Below the pieces are notes generated by a model that searched no databases, was not told the origin of the DNA, and saw nothing but the letters and a program-made list of their open reading frames with translations. Made by a program: the position numbers and the translations under genes. Source: Lophius americanus (Eukaryota; Chordata; Actinopteri; Lophiiformes; Lophiidae). From it: a DNA stretch of 64,000 nucleotides. The stretch spans positions 1,789,501 to 1,853,500 of the forward strand of contig JBBDHG010000134.1 in assembly GCA_037951165.1 (NCBI GenBank), given 5' to 3'. Positions 46,467-58,459 of this stretch are shown here, in pieces; within the stretch, counting starts at the first letter, position 1; each line of letters opens with the position of its first letter.

Positions 46467-46804
46467 TATACACTCGTCAGTCCTAACCACTGACAGATTA
46501 ACTCACAATAACTTTTTTGGTCTACTTACAATGGCGCCGCTCAGTAGGTGGGATGTATTGGGCAGCAAAGTTAATGGATCTGAGTGACTTTGACAAAGAC
46601 CAAAGTGTGATGGGTAGACGACTGGGTAAGAGCATCTCCAGATCTACGGGTCTTGCTGGACCTGAGACTGGTGCCTCTGAAGCTGCGGTAGATATTGCTG
46701 AAGAAGTTAATGCTGATTTGGATAGAAGGAGATGTTTTGGCAGCGGAAGGGGGACCTGCAAAATCAAGAGAAGGTAGTGTCAGTGTTGTGGCTGATCGGT
46801 GTAT
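46467..46804 (+). mobile_element. Tc1-like deletion derivative (338 bp)
   Basis: The left end 'tatacactcgtcagtcctaa' and right end 'gttgtggctgatcggtgtat' are the family's terminal inverted repeats. Inside, 'ggatctgagtgactttgac' and 'agacgactgggtaagagc' encode DLSDFDKDQ and RRLGKSIS on the plus strand, from the N-terminus of the transposase. The sequence then jumps to 'gctgaagaagttaatgctg' (AEEVNADLDRR), and to the right terminus. The catalytic core is absent. Frames are partly preserved, which suggests a relatively young copy. Confidence 0.85.
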
Positions 46805-47042
46805 GCTATTGCAAAAAAAAAAAAGGCCAACCTTGGGACTCACTTTAAAAAAAACATGTATGTGGAAACAACAAAAAAAAAGAAAATGCATCTGTTTGTG
46901 AGACATGCTCAGTTATTCAGCCTCACCTTCCCACTGACGTCCCTGTCTAAATAACAAAACATTACAATGTCTGCAAAATTCTATAAGGCATAGCTCTTAA
47001 TTGGTTAATTTATAAGCACAGTTTGGTGAACCTAGCATGCAT

Positions 47043-47079
<37 letters not shown>

Positions 47080-47765
47080 TAGGGCTATACATTGCACATA
47101 TCATGTTTCCAAGGAAACAACTATAAAAGAACAAAGAAAATTCAAAAGTGTCAAAAGGCCCAGCTATTTATGGTTCATGAATGTGTTAAGCTTTGCATCT
47201 TCTAGATTTTATGGTTTCCCCTCCAGAATCACCTTAGAAATAGTGTTTCAATGGAAACAGCATGAAATTGTTGAAAATACAAAAATGTTAAAAAATACAA
47301 ACGTAATTATTATTGGTGAAATGGCATACTGGATACAATGTCCTTCACATCATTAAAAAGAAATCAGGAAAACTTGGACACAAATAACGATGAAATGAAA
47401 CAAGTATCAAACCAGATACTTCCCACTCTGAAAGCCCTCAGACGAACTAGCTGAATGGTTTCTACACATCTTTGTTTGGACATTGTATGGATCTTTTCAT
47501 CGTCATCTATTCCAAACTAAACCTGGTCATCATTAGACATCCGTGACTTCCAGAGGTTTGCCCTGTTCTAACTGTCGGTTAACTACTAATTCTGTTTGTT
47601 AATCCCCCCTGAATCCCCCCTGACTCCCCCCTGAATCCCAGGCAAAAAAAAAGGAGCTGCTCGTTGAAAGGCTTTTCTTTTTTCCACCCTTGACACCATT
47701 TCCATGTTCTTCCATTGTTGGGTCTCTGTAAAATTAAGAGGACTGTCTAAACCTGCTCCTTTTTA
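46805..47765. other. AT-rich DNA with a C-rich short tandem repeat
   Basis: Holds a (TA)n tract at 47046-47077 and, at 47601-47640, three and a half copies of an AATCCCCCCTG-type 11-12 bp unit. The part from 47500 may belong to the LINE whose tail follows. No gene seen. Confidence 0.45.
47046..47077. repeat. (TA)n microsatellite, 16 units
   Basis: Perfect TA run of 32 bases. Confidence 0.97.
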
Positions 47766-47822
47766 AAAGTGCTTTGAGAAAACATTTGTTGCGATTTGGC
47801 GCTAAACAAATAAATCTGATGA
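47766..47822 (+). mobile_element. L2-type LINE 3' tail
   Basis: 'gtgctttgagaaaacatttg' followed by 'tgcgatttggcgctaaacaa' and ATAAAT matches the 3' end motif of teleost L2-clade LINEs, as at 8531. The coding part is missing or unrecognisable. Confidence 0.65.
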
Positions 47823-49975
47823 ATATCCCGTGAGGTGTGCATGCCTCTGCTCTGATGCAATGCTGACCATCAGACACAGATCCAATTCTGACCAGGCTCT
47901 GTTGCGCCTGCTTTGACTGAGGGGTGTCGTAAGATGAAAGACCAAAACAGTCAATGAAATCAATACAACTGCTTAATCATTCATCTCCCTTGTGCTGCGG
48001 GGGCTTCAAAAATTCCAGGACCCTCCTGGAAAACTTAGGCACATAAAAGTAAACCTGTCCAAACGGTTGTGTCAGCGGTGCGCCTGTCTGCAGTAAATCG
48101 GTAATTTATGGTACTCCACTGACGTAATAATCAGACATTATAAGGACCTGTGTTTTCATGTTTACAGATAATTAATTGTCCTTTGAATTGATCACAATGG
48201 AATTCTGCTAATGGAAGCTCATAAACGCATCACGCAAGTCAGTAAAAGATGAGTGGAAGCCTCATTTTATTAACTGTAGTAATCCCACATGCTTCACCGC
48301 GAATGGGATTCTCCGAATCTCTGAATTGCCGCTACCTGGTATAGATGTTTTAGGACATCCTTAGATTTTTTTCTCACATATTTTATTCTGTTACTACTAC
48401 AGTGGCTTCTATTGAGGGAGTCGATTAAACTTAGAACAACTGAATATTCTTTTACTGGCTTCTGGATTCATTCATGCATAATTGATTTAATGTTGCAAAC
48501 CATTTCAGCACTGGTGCTTCCTGAAGGCACAGGGGTCACATATCAGATCACGTGATTTATTTTTCATGCTTTCTGGGAACCTGTTGCACAAAGGACAATC
48601 ATTGATCCACATCATCGCAGTAATTCATGAAAGGATTACCTCAGATATACGTTTGGGATAATGAGTCCATTCATGGGGGCTACAGCCGAGTCTAGTTTCC
48701 ATCAGACTTATTGTGATCACTACGTGTGGTCAAGTAAATGGCAGCAGATTGCGTGAAGTGTCTGTCAGGTTGCTCAATTATCCCCATTCCATTTTTCTGC
48801 ATGGCCGCAAAATTCTCCAGTATTGATCCGTCTATCAACGAACCTCTACCTACGGTCAGAAGGCTGGTAATATGTTTGGGTGGGCATGAAGAGTGTAGAC
48901 AAGGCACAGCTAGTTTATTCATATGGTGATATTCAGATGCAGGACAATTCAAAATGCTTCACTAAGGCAGAGATTTTTCTTTAAATATAAGAACTATTCA
49001 GAAATAATAATATATACAAGTATCTGCACCTTCAGGTCGCCAATGGTTTATTTTTTCACCCTTCAACCAGGTTTGACCCAATCCATCAACAGTAATAGTG
49101 AAAAAAAGCCAGGATCTTATCTTTTCTTTGGACCCCCTTCAAAATTTAACTAGGCCTGTGCTGTCATTTCCAACAGCAAGAGTGTATCCCCACAAAGTCC
49201 CCAATCCTCTGCATTGTACAAGCAATCCCCCTGATGGAACTCCTTACATTTGATGTAAATATATGTCAGAAAAATTGTTATCGCCATATTCCATTTCTTG
49301 GTCACCCCTAGTGAGTGAAAGGTGTACTTTTAGAGTAAAATACCCCATATACAAGACAAATTAAATCTCTTTGAGCCGATACATATTCAAAAAAGTTGGA
49401 CTAAATCAGAAGAATTAGTTGGAAGTGACAACTGAAAACAATGTTATTTGTAAAAAAAAACAAAAAACAAAAACCAACGTTGGACAAAATCAGACCAATG
49501 CTTGAGAATTTATAGTGCAAAAACTTTTGCTGATAAAGCACCCCTGTATTTACACCATTTTCAAAGTTCCATGAAAATCCATTGAGATGTTTTTCTCACA
49601 ACAGATAAAAAATGGTGAAATCTCCTTATCTTGCTCTTTTAAAGAAAGTGAAATCTTATTTCGTACTCTGTCTCTTTATTAGGATGCACTCCAACACTTA
49701 ATGGGATCTTCCCGGTCAGGCGCCCAACCATCGCACTAGGTTTTAGGAGAATCAATCCAGTTTTTTTTGTGTAATCCTGCCTGAAAACAGGTGGCAAAAA
49801 CACTTTCTCAGTTCATTCTAATCAATCAATCAACCTGTCTCTCTGGAAAGTAAATTATAATGATTTAACGAAGATGCACGACCCTTTTACAAAAACATCG
49901 TCAGCAAGATACACTCTTTTACTCATTTTTATTTTGGAGCCATAATTGCATGTCCTTGGCAGTTGAGTCCAACTC
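47823..49975. other. Unique DNA, no gene seen
   Basis: About 2.1 kb. 'tattccatttcttggt' at 49288 recurs at 50460, the only internal similarity noticed. An A-rich run lies at 49449-49475. No gene seen. Confidence 0.4.
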
Positions 49976-49984
49976 TCAGTGGAG

Positions 49985-50269
49985 ATGGAGAGGAGTCAGA
50001 GTATTGACTGGATTTATGTCTTCTCGTTAGAAGAGGAGATCATGCTGAACTCTGACCCCGATCCCAGTCCTCACAAATTCACAGGCAGCGTAAAGTACAC
50101 AGCGAGTCTCTGTGGAGAGCTGAGTAGCATGCTATCCACACAGCTGCCTCTGGAGACGCACATCTATCAATCTCCAGATGAATTATTGAAGCCACACCAC
50201 CCTCAACATGTTTCTTACATGGACCAGAATCAGTGTCTGTGGCGGAGTACACAGACACTGATGCATTAG
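49985..50269 (+). other. Unrecognised 94-codon frame
   Basis: The plus frame starting MERSQSIDWIYVFSLEEEI and ending STQTLMH is preceded by CTCTCAG, an acceptor-like sequence. The composition is acidic and protein-like, but no domain is recognised, and the last codons form part of a hairpin (50229-50262). It could be a chance frame, a terminal exon or a retained relic. A 65-codon minus frame overlaps it. Confidence 0.18.
50229..50262. repeat. 13-bp inverted repeat, 8-nt loop
   Basis: ATCAGTGTCTGTG (50229-50241) is exactly complementary to CACAGACACTGAT (50250-50262); the loop is gcggagta. Confidence 0.95.
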
Positions 50270-50284
50270 GATTCAAGAAGCAAA

Positions 50285-51120
50285 TTACTTCGAATTTTGA
50301 TGTTCTGCTCGAGCTGCATGTGTAGCCTCGTCATTTTCCCATTGGCCTATCCCCTTTTAAGCCATAGTTGCTTTCCCTTGATGCTCCTCTCCCACCCTTA
50401 TCAAAATGATCTTGCTCCACACGCTCCGCTCAGACACTATTTTTGATGCGTCGGCGCCGTATTCCATTTCTTGGTAAGTTACCTCAATTTAATTTCTCAG
50501 TTTTTAGATAGAAACACAGGGCAGAAACAACCACAGAATTACAGGGCAGAGAAACTACAGGGCAGATTTTGAATAAAAATCAGCATTTTCTCTTTTCCAT
50601 GCGTGACCCAACGATGCCCTCGCCAGAGTTGTCGTAGCATTTTAAGGTTGCTGCAGAGGTCAGTGTGCCACAATGACTTCATCTCCCCTTGTAAGAGGCT
50701 AAAAAATGCTCAACATGCATAAAGGCTTCTCAGACACACACACACACACACACACACGCACTGTCTACTCTTTCCCCCTAATGAGGTGGCAGGGCCTTAG
50801 CATGCAGGGATAAAGAGGGGTTGAAAAGCTCAGACCCCCAATGGATCTGCTTGAACTTGTAAAATAGGATTGACACCATACCCAAAATGAGCTCCCGCTA
50901 TGTCGCAACGGCAGACTGAAGCCCCCCAGGAGGCTAAGTTGAATCAATTCTCCTAATGATGTTTGTAATTTAGGAGGCTAATGACATGCACTATGAACTG
51001 GAAGATTATGACTCGGAGATGCCTCTCAGAGTCAAGTGTTAGAATAAATGCCTCGGAAAATCAGAAGCTCGCACCCTGTGTGAGAGCAAAAAGACAAGTC
51101 CGGGAGATGCGGGGGGGGGT
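50285..51120. promoter_or_regulatory. Candidate conserved non-coding stretches around small repeats
   Basis: Unique blocks at 50300-50480 and 50930-51090 (for example CTAATGATGTTTGTAATTTAG near 50953) flank an ACAGGGCAGA-type repeat (50515-50565, three diverged copies) and a (CA)12 tract. No exon is supported. Assignment by texture only. Confidence 0.22.
50734..50757. repeat. (CA)n microsatellite, 12 units
   Basis: Perfect CA run of 24 bases. Confidence 0.95.
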
Positions 51121-51490
51121 TCATGCTGGGGCACTTGTCCAGTATGCCTCTTTATAATATCTACAATGTAGCCTGTTAGTCTAAGTCAGCTTTTACATAG
51201 TTAAAACTCAGTCATTTGTCTCGGCTCAGCATGAAATAGCAGCCAAACAGAGTTAGCGGCTAGCCAATGTAGATGGGGCAGGATTAAAGCATTCAAACAG
51301 CTAGATACGGAGTTGTTTGAAACCCAAATAACTGCTCAAACTGAATTAAGAACTTGAATTACACAGCTCACAACGCCAAATTATTGTAAATGTCTTCAGG
51401 TAGAACCCAATATTTTGATCTGAATTAAGGGACAGATAGAAATATTAGGTTCTTTAACCGGTTATGAGCCACACAGCTTCCTGCCTTGTA

Positions 51491-51662
51491 TGATTCACCC
51501 CTGTTACTACCTGTCTGATTCACCCCTGTTACTACATGTCAGATTCACCTGTGTTACTACATGTCAGATTCACCTGTGTTACTACCTGTCTGATTCACCT
51601 GTTACTACATGTCAGGTTTACCTCGGTTACCACTTTTTGGGTTCACCACTGTTACTACCTCC
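51491..51662. repeat. 25-bp minisatellite, about 7 units
   Basis: Tandem units of roughly TGATTCACC(C)CTGTTACTAC followed by CTGTC or ATGTC. The first four to five units are near-identical; the last two are diverged. Two frames read through it with Tyr/Thr/Cys repeats and are artefacts. Confidence 0.95.
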
Positions 51663-52010
51663 ACTGCTGTCTCACAGACAGCGCAACGCAGATGCCCTTA
51701 TACAGAGCGATGGGGCAGAATGAAGGCGCACCAGCCCCAATGGTGAGTGAGATAATGAGAGAGGAGGTGGGGTGGATATGGATTAAAGGAACCAACCTGG
51801 AGATGGATTAAAGGAACCAAAAGAAAATGAGATAGATTGGGGCAGAGAGAAAGGATAGAGGAACCGAGACACATGGACACCAACAACAATAATAACAGCT
51901 ATAGTAATAGAGGGATGGCAATTGGTAATTATAATAACTATTGCAATAAACAATTCCTCTTCCCTTGGCTGCTCCTAATTAGAGGTTACTCATCCACATT
52001 GTCCAATGAA
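51663..52010. other. Unique DNA, no gene seen
   Basis: Includes an approximately 20-bp duplicated string around 'ggattaaaggaaccaa' (51780 and 51806). AT-rich with AATAATAA near 51888. No gene seen. Confidence 0.45.
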
Positions 52011-52011
52011 C

Positions 52012-52078
52012 TGGCACTGGTTTTACACCAGATGCCCTTCCGAAGCAACCCTGCAGATTTATCTGCCCTTGTGAATGG
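52012..52078 (+). repeat. Short fragment of a widespread repeat
   Basis: 'ggcactggttttacaccaga' followed by 'tgcccttccgaagcaaccc' and 'gcagatttatctg' resembles the common repeat string 'ttttacgccggatgccc' / 'ttcctgacgcaaccc'. Its class is not certain. Confidence 0.45.
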
Positions 52079-52429
52079 CACAAGTGAAGAGGCTCCAGTG
52101 AAATATGAAGCAATGATTTACAAGACAAGAACTCTAATCCATGAACTCTGAAGTCTCCTAATATAAAATCCATTAATGAAAATAATGAAACCATTAAGAT
52201 TTGGAATGGAAACGGGAAAAGTCAGGCATTCATGAGCGTTTAAGGCTCGTAGGGCTCAGCAGAGATATTTTCTTCTCAGAACTGATCCCATAATTGGTGA
52301 GGATATGGTCATAACTACTAGTCTGACTTGAATTTGCATAAAATACATTTAGCATTCGGGCTATGCTAACTTGTTTTAAAGATTACAAGGACTAAATACT
52401 GTGAGATCTAACAGATGTTTGGCGTCCTC

Positions 52430-53205
52430 CCTCGATTTGGTCCTGAGTGCTCCGATTAGAGCTGCTTATTTTGTGTTCTCGGTGCACTGAGGCCTGTTTC
52501 CTGTGGGAAGAGGACGTCCCTCATTGTACAAGATGTTAAGTGCTGCATGTGTGGTGTTTATACACGAGTGAGAGAGCATGTGCACACACGTGTTCCTGCA
52601 TGGATATGAGAACGCCTTCCTTGTGTGTGCAGTAAACGTCGACGCAGGAGCAGCCGCGCAGGAGTCATGGCGACGGTACGCGGCATGATATACATAGGCA
52701 ACATGTTTGTATGATTACTCCACAGGCTGCTCCTGTGTTTTCGGCCGGTCATTAAGAACCCATTTGAAGACTTTGTCAATTGGTGCCAAGACAACAAGAA
52801 GCAACATTGGCCCCTCTATGCTCGACTCCCCCCCTCCCATTTATATGCCTTTCTTTTCTCTCATTAATATGGAAATGAGTCGCTCATTGTTGTTAGTAGG
52901 GAAGAAAGCTGTCATGTCTTTTGGTGACAGACTCAATGGACGTGTTTGGATTGCAGGGCTCGCTGTTTTCCGAGAGCATGTCTTATCTTTGTTTAGGCAG
53001 CGAATCAAAAATGTAAACATCACTTCATTAGCATCTGTCAGGAAGCTTAACGATATGATTTTTTAATACACGGCTAAATCCCCGGAATACTAAAACAGGC
53101 CTCGTTATTTTGTCTCTTCTTTTATCTCCCCCTTTGTGAAGTTGTTAATTTCTCAAAGGGGAAACTTACTTAATGCTGTGAATTCTGCTGGTAGAGGCCA
53201 CCTTG
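52430..53205. promoter_or_regulatory. Candidate conserved non-coding cluster
   Basis: Unique blocks, notably 52840-53070, with CATTAATATGGAAATGAG near 52863, TCATTGTTGTTAG (SOX-like) near 52885, ATCTTTGTTTAGG (SOX/FOX-like) near 52986 and CATTAGCATCTG near 53027. A 119-codon plus frame (52707-53066) crosses it without a recognisable domain. A regulatory role is inferred from motif density only. Confidence 0.33.
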
Positions 53206-54400
53206 CCACTGCTGGAGTCACTTTGCACATTTTCTTGCTGTTTGGGTGTCAATCTTTCACTTTTTACTGGTTTTCATGCATCTGTTATGACAGTTTCATG
53301 GAAGAACATCTGCAGTGAAAATTCAGGAAATTAATCAAGCTTAAATTACATGCACTATTCTTAACCTTTGAGGAAATTCAAAGTGACGTAGGCTCCTGCC
53401 AATTACAGACGCCATCAGCATCACACTTCATCGAGGTTTCCTCAATACCCGGCATTTACTTCCAGCACATCATGCAGTGATGTTATGATGAATGTGACAC
53501 GACCAAAAGCAGGGAAAGTGAGATAAATGCAGCTACTTATGTCAAGTAGCAGCAGAAGTAGAAGTAAGGGGTTTTTTTGTCATGATTTTTGCCAGTTGGA
53601 GAGGTCACCTGATCATTGAACAAAAATTCAGCTTAAAAAAATAAATAAATAAATTGTAATAATTAAAAAGAATCCTAGTGAAAATTAGATTGGTAAGAAT
53701 TCTTTAAAAATTACATGAGATTTAAATTAAGGACATCTTGAAATGGGCTGTAAATCAAATTTCTAACTATATTTTACTCATGAAGGTTTGTATCTAAGAA
53801 TCAGCCAGTAATATTTAGAATTTTTCTTTTTTCCCATTTTTTCCAAGATGACAGTGTAGCACTTTTCTTTGTTTTGTTTTTATTGTTATATGTGCCTTTT
53901 TGTACGTTTTTTTCTAGTTTGTGACCATAAGGACTTTGAAATAAGATTAGGTTAGATTAAGAATTTAAAAATGAAATTAGTCTTTAATCTCAGATTATAG
54001 ACAATTACATGTTGTCTATTATAACATTAGAGGTTATAATACAGTGAGAGAAACACAGACAGCAGTCCTGGGCGAATGGGATGGATTTAAGTGAGTAAAT
54101 GTCAGCTGCTCCTCGGGGAAGTGTGTGGAATAGATCGACTGTGATTTCAACTGAACACACTTGTGTCAATTGGTCCAATCTGAGTTTATCTTGAAGAAAG
54201 AGGATAAAGACATCGTTCATTTCTTGCTGCTGGATGAATGATAACAAGTCTAACTGGTGTTCATATTTTGGATTTTTTTCCCTATGGATATAGGTTTAGG
54301 AAAACTATTGAGAAGGATTAGATACAGTGATGCGAAAAAAGGTCATCTAAAAAAGAGGTTTTTTATACCCCTTAGAAGCTAAACGCTTTAAATATATAAA
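53206..54400. other. AT-rich DNA, no gene seen
   Basis: Low-complexity A- and T-rich stretches, including an AAATAAATAAAT run at 53638-53652. No gene or transposon termini seen. Confidence 0.45.
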
Positions 54401-54439
54401 ACTCAGTAGTAAATTGGGATCAGCAGCACACAATACCAA

Positions 54440-54725
54440 AATCTGAAGAAATTCCAGACGAGATGAGGAAGTTTGGGAAGGGTTTGTAAGCTTTTCTAAG
54501 TCTCTGGGACTCCATAGATCCACATTGAGACTCAATATTTACAAAAGGAGAAGACTTGGAACAATAGTGGACCCTCACAGAGTTGGACCACCTTCAAAGA
54601 TTCCTTTAAGAGCATGGCGGATGCTCATTCAGGAAGTCATAAAAGATCCAAAGGAAATACCTAAGGAACTGCAGGCCTCTCTCATCTCAATGAAGGTCAT
54701 GACTCCACTATGTACTCACCTCACT
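54440..54725 (+). pseudogene. Third Tc1-like lineage, DNA-binding domain fragment
   Basis: The plus frame reads FSKSLGLHRST, then NIYKRRRLGTIVDPHRVGPP and SKIPLRAWRMLIQEVIKD followed by ELQASLISMKV. This is the paired-like helix-turn-helix and GRPR-type linker of a common teleost Tc1 transposase (relatives read 'KWRRLGTTVNLPRSGRPSKIPPRA'). The GRPR hook is mutated to GPPS here. The frame ends at 54737; no catalytic DDE domain follows and no terminal repeats were found. A third Tc1 subfamily is thus represented in the window by a truncated, inactive piece. Confidence 0.82.
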
Positions 54726-54737
54726 GTATATTTTTAA

Positions 54738-55780
54738 CTTAGCGTTGTCATCAAATGCACCGGAAAATCAAACCCCCTGCTGGTGTTAACATTCACAAGA
54801 AGATGATTAATAAAGAGATTTATAAAGGAGTTTTAAATATTCTTTGCCGTTAGGTGTGGCAGCAATATCTCAAGCCAAAGGAATATGAGAGGTTACTCTT
54901 ATTCAGCTTTTCTTTTTGTTTCTTAATGACCCCCTTTTAAATGGCCGTTCGTTTTTTGTTTTTCAATATTCGTTTCTGATACAAAAAATGAAGTACCGAA
55001 ACATACATGGACCCACATCAAGCAAAACTTGTCTTCAGGAGAGTTTAAATACAAATCGAAAAGCTAGTATTACCTGTGTTGACCACAGGTCAGTTCGGAG
55101 ATAAAAGCAGAAGGCCTGCCGGGGTTGGTCAGAACAATGCGGTCGGGGCTGCACAGCAGTAGAGTAGTAAAGTTGTCGGGAGTTAACCCTTTAGTACGTA
55201 AACAGATCTACATCTATTTCTCATGTTTCATTTCTCATGTCCATAACAAAGGCCAATATGATGTATCTCAATTCTGAGCAAAATAATCGGTGATTCTCAT
55301 TTTAGACAGAATTGCCCAGACTTAATATGCCAGCAATGTTTTTTTTTTTGTGCTTTTAGAGTGTATGTGAGTGAATTATTTAATATGTTAGTGTTTGTAA
55401 GATACATTTATTCTAATACTAACCAGGTATTCTCAGGTATTGCAACTAAATCTTGTTTTAAACCGTACAATAAAGTAATTAAGAACCTGGAGTCCGAAGA
55501 CACTGGGCTGCATGGAAAGGAATAAGCCCCTGCTGACCCAAAAGAACATCTGAAATTTGAAATTTGCCACGTTGAGGACCCTTAGAGCATCAGGAGAATA
55601 TTCTCTCTCTGCAGAAATATACTTTTATTTTTTAATTTAAATCCATATCAGCAATATTTGTACTGATACTTTAAAGGTAATTATTTTCTTTTATATTATG
55701 CTATTAATTTTACCCAAAGTTAATATTTTCACAACAAAATGTTTTTTTCCCCACATATTGTGACGGAAAAATTAGAGTTT
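54738..55780. other. AT-rich DNA, no gene seen
   Basis: A T-run at 55340-55349. No gene or transposon termini recognised. Confidence 0.45.
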
Positions 55781-55782
55781 TG

Positions 55783-55848
55783 CACTGTTTCACTGTTTCA
55801 CTGTTTCACTGTTTCACTGTTTCACTGTTTCACTGTTTCACTGTTTCA
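55783..55848. repeat. 8-bp tandem repeat, 8 units of CACTGTTT
   Basis: Eight perfect copies of CACTGTTT followed by a partial CA. Confidence 0.98.
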
Positions 55849-56145
55849 GCAATGGTAACATATTAGTTTTGAATTGATTTCTAAACACATTTCTTACAGT
55901 CTTCAATGAAAAGACGGCGGGAGTAGATTTTAGTCTTTACTCTGACTTTTTCAGCGAACATTAACATTGTGGCGAAAACTGTGAAGTTCAACAAAATGCC
56001 ATGCAAATAGCTTTATTTCTGCCCCCAACATTCAAAGTTAACTTACTGCATGATTTTAATTGATGGGTGCCCGCCAATCAGAAACATCTGTGGTAAAAAT
56101 AATAGGAGGCAGCATTAAAAACAACTAGATTAAAATGATGGTACT
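55849..56145. other. AT-rich DNA, no gene seen
   Basis: No signal recognised. Confidence 0.45.
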
Positions 56146-56600
56146 GCTGCTGTCACAGTAATCAGGAATCCTTCCCTCTGTCACACTTTAACAAAGAATC
56201 AGAATCCACAATGACTAGATGAATCCGCCTGCCTGTGAAACCAATGAAACACAGACTTAATTATCTACAGCAGTCCTACCCGATGTATATTTTCCCCTTT
56301 TAAATCGCTTCAGACTTTTGTTGCGTTCCTAATTGCCCATCTGGAAGTTGTTCCAATTGCTGAATTTCCTCTATGTTAGGGATGCATGTAATGTTAATGC
56401 ATTCGCATTCCTCCTTCCATCTCCTGTTTTTTATCACAACACTTTCATTTCCATGGCAGGGATTTATGTCGGGAGATAGGAGAGAGGCGCTAATGGAATA
56501 TTTCTTCAGCTCTATTCATGAACAACAACGTCGAAACGAAGATAAAAAACAAACCCTAATGTTTGCCGGGGGAACAAATTGAGGCGATATTGCAAAAAAC
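56146..56600. promoter_or_regulatory. Candidate conserved non-coding stretch
   Basis: Unique sequence with words such as CTAATTGCCC near 56329, CCAATTGCTG near 56353 and TAATGTTAATGCATTCGCATTC near 56389. A 69-codon plus frame (56373-56582) is without a recognisable domain. Assignment by texture. Confidence 0.28.
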
Positions 56601-58265
56601 CTGAGCTTTTCCATCACACCACTCCAAACTCATAAAGCATCGTGGATTTGATGTCTACCATCTTATTTAAAAATTCAGGGCTGTAATTAGAACTCATAGC
56701 TTTTCAAGGAAGAACATTTTGCTTTGAAGAAACCGGATCCCAATGTTTAACATCAAACCATAACAGAAATAAAAGCTATTTTTGGATGTTGTCCATAATC
56801 TTATATGTGCAGTGTGTAAAATTGAATGGCTTTGAGTGGTGAAGTTCCAGGTAGTGATCTTTACACCAGCTCAACCCTCCCTATCCAAGAATGTATGGTG
56901 GCCTTAAAGGGTGTACTACTTAAAACTATAGGTCACAAGTTGCATTTACGATAACTAATATAATATAATATAATGTGGTCCACATTGTGGTAGACCTGAC
57001 AGTTATACCGTAGGCCTCATCCCTCTTTCTCAGGGTGGGGAGGAGAGTGGGTTCCGTGAGCACTCAGTCCAGTTCCAGGAATCAAGTGGATGTTATACTG
57101 GGTTTGGTACCCGCTCTGAGAATTATATACACAGAAGCCACCTTCAGTTGAGGTTGTAAAAAGCCAGCAACAACTTATTTGTCTTTTTTGGCTTTTTAAT
57201 AGCTCTTTAAATGATAAGTGTTCTTTTCCTTGTCTCTCTACCACTTCAACTCAAAACACAAATAACCCTCTATAGAAGCGGTGTTCGGTTTGTCTGTTCT
57301 AGGCTACTGTACAAAATATGGCAGCACGTCATGGCGTCCTCCGTTAGTGAGCACCCGCTCACCACAGAGATATAAATAGCTTTTTTCTAAGCTAATGCTA
57401 CCACCAGTTCTTATTTTCAGCTGATTATATACTAAAAAATCTACTTTGTGTTTTTTTTTCGATGAACGTACTATTAATGAATGATCTACTATTTGAACTA
57501 ACACATAGGTGTTTACTCCACTTTAACAGGTGCAACTTAAAATGAAGTCTCGTTTAACCAACAACGAATGATTAATTTGACATAACCAGCTTTTGGTGAA
57601 CTGAATCGAGACGGTAGATGAAATGTATCCTTGATTAGTTCATGTACAACAAAATAAACACATTTACACGGCTATGTTCCAACAAACACAACTCAGATTG
57701 GTGGAAACTGTTGACATATGTTGATTGAGTGAATCCAACAAATTCTTTTTGGAGTGTAGTCATGACTATTATATTTCATATTTTCAAATAGATCCTCCCT
57801 CCATTCTACACATTGCACCTTCAACTGCTAAAATAATATAAAAGTAGGGCTGCTGGTAACTTTGTGATGTCAGATAACACGCCTTCAGAGGTCTGGTGGA
57901 GTGAATGATTTCTTACAGCTATTTGAATGACCAAATTTGTACCTATCTTTTTACAAACTGTACAAAAGGAGAATTTACTCTCTGGTAAAACAATTGAATT
58001 TAATTTGAAAATATTTTATTTTATGATATATCATTATATTTTATACACATTTAATTGCATCACCAGTGGAAGTCTTTTTTTTTATAAATCACCAGCAAGT
58101 CTCTTTTTACAGTGTGTAATATTTGTCTCAAAACCCTGTAGAAGTAAAATATTTTTAAAATAACAACAAATATTTATTTTACTGTAGAACGGTGAAATAA
58201 AGTCTTTTTGAAAAAGATATGAAGAATCCATAAAGGTTTTTATATTTTTGATGCTTTTGGGGTCT
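56601..58265. other. AT-rich DNA, no gene seen; possible MITE fragments
   Basis: A TAATA repeat lies near 56955-56975. 'gagtgaatccaaca' and 'ttttggagtgtag' around 57730-57760 resemble the end of a small teleost inverted-repeat element, but no matching left end was found. Confidence 0.35.
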
Positions 58266-58270
58266 AATAA

Positions 58271-58421
58271 TGCACTGTAAAAAAGAGAATTGTTGATGGA
58301 CTTAAAGAAATGACTCTGGCAGTAACTAATCTAATCTAAATTGTAAATAATTGATATAATTGAATGTTACCTGTCAAAGTCATTTTTTGAGTTCATCAAA
58401 CAATTCTCTTTTTATGGTGCA
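58271..58421. mobile_element. Small MITE, 151 bp, with 28-bp terminal inverted repeats
   Basis: The left end 'tgcactgtaaaaaagagaat' plus tgttgatg and the right end 'catcaaacaattctcttttt' plus atggtgca are inverted repeats with three differences and a 1-base length shift. The interior is AT-rich with no coding capacity. Termini of the CACTGTAAAAA type are common on teleost MITEs; the superfamily is not resolved. Confidence 0.78.
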
Positions 58422-58436
58422 ATTTTTTGGCAAGGG

Positions 58437-58457
58437 GTTATAATGTTATGGCTGAGA
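58437..58457. mobile_element. Solo Tc1-family terminus
   Basis: 'ttataatgttatggctgaga' matches the terminal repeat of the Tc1-like family at 10122 in inverse orientation. No partner end was found, so it is a fragment or coincidental. Confidence 0.35.
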
Positions 58458-58459
58458 AG

